NCBI GenBank assembly: GCA_965277875.1
Contig: CBDIDV010000002.1
Span: 1,302,001 to 1,366,000 of the forward strand
DNA length: 64,000 nucleotides
Source of the DNA: CAWFQB01 sp965277875
Lineage (GTDB): Bacteria > Armatimonadota > Chthonomonadetes > Chthonomonadales > Chthonomonadaceae
Reading direction: 5' to 3'
The stretch's first letter is position 1. Each line of letters begins with the position of its first letter. The translations under genes and the position numbers were made by a program. Shown in pieces: positions 1-8,001 of the stretch. A model generated the notes under the pieces. The model searched no databases, was not told the origin of the DNA, and saw only the letters and a list, made by a program, of their open reading frames with translations.

Positions 1-70
1 CCGCTGCGTCACTCTGACAGCGTATGTGCCAATCGTTCACTTCAAAAATTTTTAAGAAAGGCTGATCTAT
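1..70 (+). promoter_or_regulatory. Left-edge flank with atpA ribosome binding site
   Basis: No gene can be supported in these 70 bases. An AAAGG ribosome binding site at 57-61 sits 9 bases before the atpA ATG at 71. In the usual order atpH would lie to the left, but I cannot recognise its C-terminus here. Confidence 0.5.
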
Positions 71-1774
71 ATGGCAATTCGCCCGGAAGAGATTACCTCC
101 ATACTCGAACGCGAGTTGGAAACATATAACAAGCGCGACCAGCTTGACGAAATCGGCGTGGGAACCGTGCTGCAAGTGGGCGACGGTATCGCCCGCGTCT
201 TTGGCCTGCGCCAGTGCATGGTTTCGGAACTGCTGGAGTTCGTGGATGACAAGAACAATGTCATTGTGGACACGAATGGAGCCAGCATTCGCGCCATCGC
301 CTTGAACCTCGAAGAAGACAATGTCGGAGCCATCATTCTTGGCCCCGATGAGCAGATCAAGGAAGGCACGACCGTTCGCCGGTCGGGCAAGATCATAGAA
401 GTTCCCGTAGGCGAGGCAATGCTGGGCCGTCTTATCAGCGCGGTCGGCGACCCGCTGGACGGCAAAGGGCCGATCATCACCACGGAAACGCGGCAGATCG
501 AGACCCGCGCCCCCGGCGTCGTGGATCGCCAGCCCGTCAAGCAGCCGCTTCAGACCGGACTCAAGGCCGTAGACGCCCTGGTTCCCATCGGGCGTGGTCA
601 GCGCGAGCTTATCATCGGCGACCGTGGTATCGGCAAAACAGCCATCGCCCTGGACACCATCATCAACCAGAAGGGCGGCGATGTCATCTGCATCTATGTC
701 GCCATCGGCCAGAAGGCGACCACGATCCAGAACGTCCGTAACATTCTGGAAGAAAACGGCGCGCTCGACTACACCATCATCGTGGCCGCGACCGCATCCG
801 ATCCCGCCCCCCTGCAATACATCGCCCCGTACACGGGCGCGACGCTGGGCGAGTATTTCCGCGACAAGGGACAGCACGCGCTTGTCGTATACGACGACCT
901 TTCCAAGCACGCCGTCGCCTATCGTCAGGTGTCCCTGCTGCTTCGCCGCCCGCCGGGCCGCGAAGCGTACCCTGGCGACGTGTTCTATATCCATAGCCGC
1001 CTGCTGGAACGCGCCGCAAAAATGCGCGAAGATTACATCCTTGTGGACAAGGAAGCTCCCGGCGGCACGATGCAGGGCGCTAACGGCAAGGTGTATCAGG
1101 GCGGAGAGGGCCGCGACCATGCCAAAAAAGACTTGGGCGAGATGGCGAATGCGGGCGATATGGAAATCCGCATGGTTCCCAATACGGGTGGCAGCCTGAC
1201 GGCCCTGCCCATCATCGAAACGCAGGCGTCCGACGTGTCAGCGTATATACCGACCAACGTGATTTCCATTACGGATGGTCAGATATTCCTTGAACCGGAC
1301 CTGTTCTATTCGGGCGTGCGCCCCGCCATCAACGTCGGTATCTCGGTATCCCGCGTGGGCCGGTCGGCCCAGGTGTCGGCCATGAAGGGCAGCAAAGTCG
1401 GCGGCAACATGCGCTTGCAACTGGCGCAGTTCCGCGAAGTGCAGGCGTTCTCGCAGTTTGCGAGCGATCTGGACAAAGCCACGCGCGATCAGCTTGAGCG
1501 CGGTCTGCGCCTTGTCGAGGTGCTGAAACAGCCGCAGTACAAGCCCATGCCCATTGAGCAGCAAGTAACCATCATCTACGCCGGCAACAACGGCTTTGTG
1601 GATGACGTTCCCGTTGCCTCCGTGCGTAAGTTCGAGGAGCAGTTCCACCCGTATATGGCGGAAAACTACCCCGACATCATGGAAAAGATACGCCGCACCA
1701 AAGACCTCGATAAGGACACGGAAGCCGCGCTCATCAAGGCCATCGGCGCGTTCAAGGCGCAGTTCAAAGCGTGA
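71..1774 (+). CDS. atpA: F1Fo ATP synthase subunit alpha
   Basis: This is the non-catalytic nucleotide-binding subunit of the F1 sector, which alternates with beta in the alpha3beta3 ring on the cytoplasmic face. The beta-barrel N-domain is followed by a Walker A GDRGIGKT at residues 183-190, then PGREAYPGDVFYIHSRLLER, and later SLTALPIIETQ and the ISITDGQIFLE stretch. The protein is 567 residues; bacterial alphas are usually about 500-515. The excess is mostly a segment of about 54 residues (319-372) between LLERAAKM and the GGSLTALP strand, a place where other alphas have a short variable loop. The ATG at 71 has a good Shine-Dalgarno. The next gene is not atpG but an unrelated fusion protein, after a 137-base gap filled by an inverted repeat. 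Confidence 0.97.
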   Translation: MAIRPEEITSILERELETYNKRDQLDEIGVGTVLQVGDGIARVFGLRQCMVSELLEFVDDKNNVIVDTNGASIRAIALNLEEDNVGAIILGPDEQIKEGTTVRRSGKIIEVPVGEAMLGRLISAVGDPLDGKGPIITTETRQIETRAPGVVDRQPVKQPLQTGLKAVDALVPIGRGQRELIIGDRGIGKTAIALDTIINQKGGDVICIYVAIGQKATTIQNVRNILEENGALDYTIIVAATASDPAPLQYIAPYTGATLGEYFRDKGQHALVVYDDLSKHAVAYRQVSLLLRRPPGREAYPGDVFYIHSRLLERAAKMREDYILVDKEAPGGTMQGANGKVYQGGEGRDHAKKDLGEMANAGDMEIRMVPNTGGSLTALPIIETQASDVSAYIPTNVISITDGQIFLEPDLFYSGVRPAINVGISVSRVGRSAQVSAMKGSKVGGNMRLQLAQFREVQAFSQFASDLDKATRDQLERGLRLVEVLKQPQYKPMPIEQQVTIIYAGNNGFVDDVPVASVRKFEEQFHPYMAENYPDIMEKIRRTKDLDKDTEAALIKAIGAFKAQFKA

Positions 1775-1782
1775 AAGTAGTT

Positions 1783-1906
1783 ATTTGTTGTTTGTTGCTT
1801 GTTGCTTGATGGAGTACCCGCCTGCTACGCATGTTTGCTCAGGCATGGCAGGCTTCTCACAGGCAACAAACAACAAACAACAAACAACAAGCAACAAACA
1901 ACAAAT
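1783..1906. repeat. Inverted repeat, TTGTTG/CAACAA family
   Basis: A perfect 22-bp inverted repeat (1783-1804 with 1885-1906) surrounds an 80-bp centre. The arms are made of short ATTTGTTG/CAACAAAT-type units, and the right arm is extended by further CAACAAA units from about 1863. It starts 9 bases after the atpA stop and ends 5 bases before the ATG at 1912, so it occupies the place where a ribosome binding site would lie. As RNA it would form a long hairpin between atpA and the next gene. Confidence 0.85.
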
Positions 1907-1911
1907 CCACC

Positions 1912-4152
1912 ATGTCTGACCCAACTCAGGAGACAACGGACACGATCCGCGCAGAAGTGGCCCAAGTACGCGACGCCTTGCGTGATTTACGCGAGAGCGT
2001 CGTTTTACGCGTGATGCACCGCAACAAACTTCAGGAAGAAGTGACGCGGCTCGAACGGCTTACCTCGGAACTGGACAGCAAGGCAGCACAGGCAGACAGG
2101 CTGAACAATCCCGCTCTGGCCGGTGAAATACGCGCCGAGCATTCGCTGCGCGTGGAAGAATTGGAGCGCTTTCGCGTCCGGCTTGTGCAGTCGCAGGCAG
2201 ACGCCGAGGCCGCCAAGATACGCCTGCCCGAAGACGAAGGCACACTGCTGCGTCAGCTAAATGATTTGCAGGCGCGCGCCATGCGCCGCACTGCCGCTCA
2301 GGTGCAGGCGAACCTTCCCGGCGGAACTGGCACGGATGCCGACGACATGTGGACGCGAGCCACAAACAAGATTTCTGACCTGACACGCGAAGCCTCGGCG
2401 CGGGAAGAGGTCAGCACGGCGCGAACCGGAGCCGCGTCCGCACCCGGCCCCACGCCTGCCCAACTCGCGCCTTCAAACCCCGATGAAAACGCGGAACGAA
2501 TGCTCGCCGACCTCGAACAGCGACTGGGCCTTGCGTCGGGTGAGAGCGCGGCGGTAAACAGCAGCACAGCGAACAAGCCGCACGCCGCGATTGCGCCCGC
2601 CACGTTCCTGGAACTCGACGATGCGACGGCAACAGAGACGCCTGCGACGGCAACAGAGACGCCACAGAGCGACGCCGTACTCCCGACACCGGCCCCGCAG
2701 TCGCCGCATATAGTGTTCGATACGCCTGCTGCAATCGCCGGCCCCAAACTTGAACTTGACGGTGAGCCGACGGAACCTGCCGCGCCTTATCAGCCCGAAA
2801 CCGGTAAAGATACTGTCGCCGCTTACGACGCGCGCCCCGCCACTTTTCAGAACATACAGAACAGAACAGAACGGAAGTCCAGCCCTATGGAACCCAACTC
2901 GCGGGTGCGCGTCGCCGCTATCGGAACCGGAGGCATTTTCCGGGGAGCGCACCTTCCCAGCTACCCGGACATACCGCAGGCGCAATTAGTCGCCCTGTGC
3001 GACCCCGACAAGACCGCGCAGGATCTGGCGTACAAGAAATACCAGACCTTGATGGAAACCAAGATCAAACTCGCCCAGGATGCGGACGACCTTGCTGCGG
3101 CAGAACGTCTGGAACGCGATCTGGAAACTATACAGATTTGCGACGACATCAGCGAAGTGATCGAATCGGTACGGCCCGATCTCGTGGACATCTGCACACA
3201 GCCCATGCTGCACACGCCCCTTTCCATTCAGGCGCTCGAAGCGGGTTTCCATGTGATGTGCGAAAAGCCGCTTTCCCGAAGCTGGCTCGAATCGCAGGCA
3301 TTGATGCAGACTATCGAGCGCACAGGCCGGTTTTATCAGCATAACGAAAACTGGCTGTTCGATCCCGACTACTACACCGTCAAGAAACTCTTAGACGCGG
3401 GCGCAATCGGCGAACCCGTGATGATGTTCTTGACGCAGGCGCACGGCGGGCCGGAAGGCAATCCCAAATTCTTTAACCCGGACTTTGGCGGCGGCGGCGC
3501 ATTGCTCGACAACGGCATCCATGCCATCGGCGCGGCGTGGTTCGTGGCGGGCCTGCACAAGACTCCTACCCTCGTCAAAGCCGCCGAGCCGTTCGGCATG
3601 TCCATCCGTATGCCCGACCGCATCATTGACGGCAAGTACCAGCACATTACCGTAGACGACGACGCGCACATCCTGATACGCTTCGAGGATCAGAAAACGG
3701 GCGCGTGGACGACCGCGCACGTCGAAGGCTCATGGAGCGAGCAGGATTCGCCCGATACGGTCTACATCGGCACGACCGGCAGCATCAAAATGACAGAGGA
3801 GGGCGGCAAGCGCTTCGCCATAGTTCTCGACATCAAGGGCAATGAGACTCGCCGGTTCCGCGCGTCCGGCTCGAACTGGCAGCACTGGCCCTCCTCGTAC
3901 TACGGCGAGATCCTGAACATGGTGGAGTGCGTTCGCAGCAATCAGCAATCCATAATGACCGCGCAGTTCGGGGCCGATTGTTCCGCGATTGTAGGCGCGT
4001 CGTACCTGTCCGAGCAGAATGGCAAGCGCGCCGTCACGCTCGACGAGTTCCGCCGCTTTGCCCTTGACATCGCCGACCGCTACCCGAATGACCCGAACGG
4101 CGCAAACAACGCCCTTGTGGACGCCCTGCTTTCCGCCGTCCGCGACAAGTGA
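1912..4152 (+). CDS. Coiled-coil (PspA-like?) / Gfo-Idh-MocA oxidoreductase fusion
   Basis: One open frame of 746 residues carries two unrelated parts. Residues 1 to about 215 are charged and heptad-rich, with a distant PspA/IM30 feel (an EDEGTLLRQLNDLQ helix and a C-terminal ENAERMLADLEQRLG helix). Residues about 216-325 are Ala/Pro/Thr-rich linker with a tandem TATETPA repeat. From residue 326 there is a complete Gfo/Idh/MocA NAD(P)-dependent oxidoreductase of 421 residues, with the Rossmann motif GTGGIFRG, the CDPD acidic strand end and the EKP motif at residues 451-453. The oxidoreductase has its own ATG at 2887 with GGAAG at 2873-2877, so it may also be made alone. The 1912 ATG lacks a Shine-Dalgarno because the inverted repeat abuts it. 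The gene sits between atpA and atpG, but I see no functional link to ATP synthase. Substrate unknown. Confidence 0.75.
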   Translation: MSDPTQETTDTIRAEVAQVRDALRDLRESVVLRVMHRNKLQEEVTRLERLTSELDSKAAQADRLNNPALAGEIRAEHSLRVEELERFRVRLVQSQADAEAAKIRLPEDEGTLLRQLNDLQARAMRRTAAQVQANLPGGTGTDADDMWTRATNKISDLTREASAREEVSTARTGAASAPGPTPAQLAPSNPDENAERMLADLEQRLGLASGESAAVNSSTANKPHAAIAPATFLELDDATATETPATATETPQSDAVLPTPAPQSPHIVFDTPAAIAGPKLELDGEPTEPAAPYQPETGKDTVAAYDARPATFQNIQNRTERKSSPMEPNSRVRVAAIGTGGIFRGAHLPSYPDIPQAQLVALCDPDKTAQDLAYKKYQTLMETKIKLAQDADDLAAAERLERDLETIQICDDISEVIESVRPDLVDICTQPMLHTPLSIQALEAGFHVMCEKPLSRSWLESQALMQTIERTGRFYQHNENWLFDPDYYTVKKLLDAGAIGEPVMMFLTQAHGGPEGNPKFFNPDFGGGGALLDNGIHAIGAAWFVAGLHKTPTLVKAAEPFGMSIRMPDRIIDGKYQHITVDDDAHILIRFEDQKTGAWTTAHVEGSWSEQDSPDTVYIGTTGSIKMTEEGGKRFAIVLDIKGNETRRFRASGSNWQHWPSSYYGEILNMVECVRSNQQSIMTAQFGADCSAIVGASYLSEQNGKRAVTLDEFRRFALDIADRYPNDPNGANNALVDALLSAVRDK
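2858..2872 (+). repeat. AGAAC pentanucleotide microsatellite inside the fusion
   Basis: Three tandem AGAAC units occupy 2858-2872, with a fourth isolated unit at 2849-2853. The unit length is not a multiple of three, so gain or loss of one unit would shift the upstream coiled-coil frame out of the oxidoreductase frame. The tract lies 14 bases before the internal ATG at 2887. Confidence 0.7.
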
Positions 4153-4227
4153 TCGTTTGCGAGTGAATGCGCGTTTTGAAACTGAATATTTGGAAGTCAA
4201 ATGTTCTGACCCCGGAGTGAATTGACA

Positions 4228-5106
4228 ATGGCAACGATTCGACAGGTGCGACAGCGTATCAAAGTCGCCAAAAACATACAGCAGATCACCAAAGCCATGA
4301 AAATGGTAGCCGCCGCCCGCCTCAAGCGCGCCCAGGATCGCGTACAGGCCGCGCGCCCGTATGCCGAGACCATGCGCGACATGATGACCAGCCTGGCTAC
4401 GGCCGTGGGCGGACAGATACAGCATCCTCTTTTGGAGGTGCGAACCCCTAACAACATCGGCTTTCTAATCATCACGTCCGATAGGGGGCTGGCCGGCTCG
4501 TACAATTCCGCCGTGCTGCGCCGCATCACGGAACTGCTGCGCGAGTACGACAAGAATCGAATCAAACTCTACTGCGTCGGCAAAAAAGGTATTCAGTTCT
4601 TTCGTCGGCGCGGCTATGATGTCGTCGAAGAGTACACCATCCCCAACACGGGCATGTCGTATGATGACGCCAGAGGCATTACGCGCCGGGTGCGGCAGGC
4701 GTTCGAGACCGGCGAGGTTGACCAGTTGTTCCTGATTTACACCCGCTTCTACACCGCTATCACGCAAAAACCCGTAGACGCGCAGCTGCTGCCCATCCAG
4801 ACACCCGAAGCCGAGGGCGGCGACAAGAACGAACACGCCCAGCAGGAAGATTACATCTTTGAGCCTGCCGCCGACGAACTGCTGGCCGCCCTTCTGCCCA
4901 AGTACATCGAGGGCCAGGTGTATCAAGCCCTGCTGGAGTCCACGGCCAGCGAACACGGCGCGCGCATGACGGCCATGAGTTCCGCTACCGACAACGCCGG
5001 CAAGATGATCAGCACCCTGACCCTGCAGCTCAACCGGGCGCGGCAGGCGGGCATCACGCGTGAAATCTCTGAAATCGTCGGCGGCGCGGAAGCTCTCAAA
5101 GGCTAG
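4228..5106 (+). CDS. atpG: F1Fo ATP synthase subunit gamma
   Basis: Gamma is the central rotating shaft of F1. The N-terminal helix shows the family pattern MATIRQVRQRIKVAKNIQQ followed by ITKAMKMVAAARLKRAQ. The C-terminal helix contains ATDNAGKMISTLTLQLNRAR and ends EISEIVGGAEAL, both conserved in gamma subunits. The length of 292 residues is normal. A TTG two codons upstream is open, but the ATG at 4228 matches the family start and lies 10 bases after GGAG (4214-4217). It follows the fusion gene by 75 bases. In most bacteria atpD and atpC come next; here the next gene is dapF. Confidence 0.97.
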   Translation: MATIRQVRQRIKVAKNIQQITKAMKMVAAARLKRAQDRVQAARPYAETMRDMMTSLATAVGGQIQHPLLEVRTPNNIGFLIITSDRGLAGSYNSAVLRRITELLREYDKNRIKLYCVGKKGIQFFRRRGYDVVEEYTIPNTGMSYDDARGITRRVRQAFETGEVDQLFLIYTRFYTAITQKPVDAQLLPIQTPEAEGGDKNEHAQQEDYIFEPAADELLAALLPKYIEGQVYQALLESTASEHGARMTAMSSATDNAGKMISTLTLQLNRARQAGITREISEIVGGAEALKG

Positions 5107-5128
5107 AAAAACAAAGCGGGTACGAACC

Positions 5129-5236
5129 TAGCCGCAAATGAACGCAAATAAGCAAACGTATATCTAGCGCTGCACAATAGATGCGGTACGGATAGCCGGA
5201 TTGTCATTTGCGTTCATTTGCGTTCATTTGCGGCTA
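5129..5236. repeat. Inverted repeat, GCAAATGAACGCAAAT family
   Basis: A perfect 21-bp inverted repeat (5129-5149 with 5216-5236) encloses 66 bp. Extra ATTTGCGTTC units extend the right arm to the left. An identical 21-bp copy of the right arm stands alone at 31652-31672, so the element is dispersed. It lies between atpG and dapF, just upstream of the dapF ribosome binding site, and could act as a transcript-end hairpin for the ATP synthase message. Confidence 0.88.
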
Positions 5237-5256
5237 TATAGTTGTGGAGGTAAGGC

Positions 5257-6120
5257 GTGGCGGCGTGGAAGTTCACCAAGATGCAGGGTGTGGGCAATGA
5301 TTTTGTGGTGATTGACGGACGCGAACGCCAGGATACTGACTGGCCCGCTCTGGCTGTGCAGATGTGCGACCGGCGTACAGACGTGGGCGCGGACGGCCTG
5401 CTCGTGCTGGACAACACGCCTTCCGCCGACTTTTTGATGCGGATGTACAATCCCGATGGTTCTTCAGACGTTTGCGGCAACGGCCTGCGCTGCATAGCCC
5501 GCTACGCGTGGGAACACGGCATTGTGCAGTCACAAGAGCTGCGCGTTCTCACCCTTGCAGGCGTTCGCGCCGCCCATCTGCGTCTTGACGCGCAAGGGAG
5601 CGTTCAATCTGTTACAGTAAACATGGGCCTGCCCGGATTTTCCCCTGCCGACATTCCCATGCAGATCGCAGACGAGCGCGTATTTGACTATCCGCTGCTG
5701 CTCGCCGAGGGAACAACACTGCACATCACGGCGCTGTCTACGGGATCGGCCCACGCTGTAACGTTTGTAGACGCTTTGCCTGACGATGACGTTTTCTTCC
5801 ACATCAGCTGGCAGGTCGAGAACCACTCTCTGTTTCCTGAACGCATCAGCCTGATGTGGTGCGCCCCCGAAAGCCCTACCCGCCTGCGCCTGCGTATCTG
5901 GGAGCGTGGCGCGGGCGAGACATGGGGCTGCGGCACAGGAGCGTGCGCGGCTGCCGTAGCCGCCATTCTGCACGGTTATGCAGCAGTAGATACGCCGGTC
6001 ACGGTCGCAAGCAAGGGAGGCGAACTCGTCATCCGCTGGCAGCCCACCGACGCCATCCAAATGACCGGCCCTGCCCAGGTCGTCTACGAAGCAATCTACG
6101 AACAGCCAAACACACCATAA
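5257..6120 (+). CDS. dapF: Diaminopimelate epimerase
   Basis: DapF converts LL- to meso-diaminopimelate for lysine and peptidoglycan synthesis in the cytoplasm, using two cysteines as acid and base. Both are present: Cys73 in SSDVCGNGLRC and Cys225 in ETWGCGTGACAAAV. The N-terminus MAAWKFTKMQGVGNDFVVID is typical, and 287 residues is the usual length. The GTG at 5257 is preceded by GGAGG (5246-5250) with a 6-base spacer. It follows atpG across an inverted-repeat element and is convergent with the minus-strand lipoprotein gene. Confidence 0.97.
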   Translation: MAAWKFTKMQGVGNDFVVIDGRERQDTDWPALAVQMCDRRTDVGADGLLVLDNTPSADFLMRMYNPDGSSDVCGNGLRCIARYAWEHGIVQSQELRVLTLAGVRAAHLRLDAQGSVQSVTVNMGLPGFSPADIPMQIADERVFDYPLLLAEGTTLHITALSTGSAHAVTFVDALPDDDVFFHISWQVENHSLFPERISLMWCAPESPTRLRLRIWERGAGETWGCGTGACAAAVAAILHGYAAVDTPVTVASKGGELVIRWQPTDAIQMTGPAQVVYEAIYEQPNTP

Positions 6121-6159
6121 CGACTCTCTGGCGATACTGTGGCAAGCGGCTTATCTATG

Positions 6160-7971
6160 CTATTTTTTCACCAGCGGATCGGAAACCGGCGTCGCGCCCT
6201 GCCGCCACCAGTAGAAAGCGCGGCCTTTGAGCGCCCCCGCTTTTTGCGTTTTGCCGCCCGGCCAGCGCACCTCGACCGATTTCACCTCGGCCTGTTGCGC
6301 CAAACCGAACGTCACGCGTACATCGCTGTGACTGCAATAACTTGAGCCTCCCCGCACCCACTGCGTTTGCTTACCCTCCGCAGTCGTGACCGTCACCTTC
6401 GCGCCTATGGCGTCCCGGTTGCAGGCGACTCCTTCCAAACGCAGCGTAATCCAGTTGTTGGCGTTGCCGCCGTCGTTGCGAAACAACTGCAAGGGGCCGG
6501 TCTGCGACACCATCACGACATCCAGATCGCCGTCGTTATCCACATCCCCTATGGCAAGCCCGCGCGTCACGCGGGGAAACACCAGGTCGCCGAGCGAACG
6601 TAAATCCTCTGCAAACGTGCCGTTATGCTGATTATGGAACAACTGCTGACTTTGTTCATACGTCGAACCGTTCGCGACCGCGTCTTTCGGGTCCAGGACA
6701 TGACCGTTCCCGACGATCAAATCTTTGTAGCCATCCAGATCGTAATCCGCGCTCTCCAAACCGAATCCTAAAAATTCCAGGTTCGTGCTGGCAAGCCCGG
6801 TCTGCGATGAGGCGGTTTCAAACAGGCCCTGCCCCCGATTATGGAAAGCGGACTTGGGCTGACCGGAGTAATTGACGACGACCAGGTCTTCGCGTCCGTC
6901 ATTGTCATAATCTCCGATTCCGATACCCATGCCGGACGCCGCCGCATCCGCCTCGCCATAAGCCACGCCGGCGAGTATCGCCTGATCCTTGAACGTTCCG
7001 TCGTGCTGATTGTGCAGCAGCACATTAATCATCGTGTCATTCGTGACAAACAAATCCATCCACCCGTCGTCGTCGTAATCAAACCATGCCGCCGACATGC
7101 TTTTGCCCTGCACTTTGTCCAGCCCGGACTTGTGCGTGACATCCGTAAAGGTTCCGTCACCATTGTTGTGATACAGGCGGCAGATCGTCGGCTCATACAC
7201 CTGCGGGCGGCAATACGAGAGCTGTCCGGCAGGGTTGCGGCACTGTTTGTTCGTGGCGGGTGTCCAGCGGCAGTAGTGGCACACGAACAAATCTAATTTG
7301 CCGTCGTTGTCGTAATCGGCCCAGGCCGCGCTGAGCGGCCAGGGCGCTTCGCCATGATTATCAACAAGGTCTCCCACGCCCGCCTTCACCGTGACATCCG
7401 TAAACGTCCCATTATGGTTGTTGTGGAACAGATGGTTGCCGCCGATAGCCGTAATATAGATGTCCGGCCAGCCGTCGTTATCGTAATCCGCCACAGACAC
7501 GCCCTGCCCGTAGCCTGTATACGCCTCCAGGCCTGACCCCTGCGTAACATCGGTAAACGTGCCGTCGCCGTTGTTGCGGTACAGCACATTGCGCGTGGGG
7601 AAATGACGCTCGCCCTCGCTCGCGCCCGGTAAAGGCCCGCCCTGCACGGCAAAGATATCCAGCAGGCCGTCATGATTGTAGTCGAGAAGCGCCACGCCGC
7701 CCCCGGTAGACTCCGGAAACATAACACGGCCTGTCGCGCCATTTGCATACGTCCATCGAATGCCTGCGCTGCGGCTCACGTCTGTGAAGCGCATGGGAAG
7801 GCGCGTCAGCAGTGGGGCCGATGCGGCTTTGCTCGGATCAAGGATGGTTCGCGCCAACTGTGCGGCTGTCGGCGCGGACGTGGACGGTGGAGGCGGCGAG
7901 TGATGAAAACAGCCGCACAGCATCAGGCCAAATGCGGCGGCGAACAGGCGCAAACGAGGATGTATGTTCAA
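6160..7971 (-). CDS. CRTAC1-type VCBS/FG-GAP repeat lipoprotein with ASPIC/UnbV domain
   Basis: This is a predicted exported lipoprotein of 603 residues. The N-terminus has a short basic segment, a hydrophobic stretch and a lipobox-like LMLCGC around residues 17-22. The body contains repeated calcium-binding beta-propeller blades of the VCBS/FG-GAP type (LLDYNHDGLLDIF, ADYDNDGWPDIYIT, GDYDNDGREDLVVV, GDVDNDGDLDVVMV). The C-terminal region (GGNANNWITLRLEGV through VEVRWPGGKTQ) is the ASPIC/UnbV domain. Proteins of this family are extracellular and their roles are poorly known. The gene starts 30 bases after the TPR gene and is probably cotranscribed with it. Confidence 0.9.
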   Translation of the reverse strand: MNIHPRLRLFAAAFGLMLCGCFHHSPPPPSTSAPTAAQLARTILDPSKAASAPLLTRLPMRFTDVSRSAGIRWTYANGATGRVMFPESTGGGVALLDYNHDGLLDIFAVQGGPLPGASEGERHFPTRNVLYRNNGDGTFTDVTQGSGLEAYTGYGQGVSVADYDNDGWPDIYITAIGGNHLFHNNHNGTFTDVTVKAGVGDLVDNHGEAPWPLSAAWADYDNDGKLDLFVCHYCRWTPATNKQCRNPAGQLSYCRPQVYEPTICRLYHNNGDGTFTDVTHKSGLDKVQGKSMSAAWFDYDDDGWMDLFVTNDTMINVLLHNQHDGTFKDQAILAGVAYGEADAAASGMGIGIGDYDNDGREDLVVVNYSGQPKSAFHNRGQGLFETASSQTGLASTNLEFLGFGLESADYDLDGYKDLIVGNGHVLDPKDAVANGSTYEQSQQLFHNQHNGTFAEDLRSLGDLVFPRVTRGLAIGDVDNDGDLDVVMVSQTGPLQLFRNDGGNANNWITLRLEGVACNRDAIGAKVTVTTAEGKQTQWVRGGSSYCSHSDVRVTFGLAQQAEVKSVEVRWPGGKTQKAGALKGRAFYWWRQGATPVSDPLVKK

Positions 7972-8001
7972 TCGAATACCTGAAGCTCTGTTAATGATGC
8001 G

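Noticed and set aside
1..60. C-terminus of atpH at the left edge
   Set aside because: A frame ending in TAA at about 52-54 exists, but its residues do not resemble the delta subunit C-terminus.
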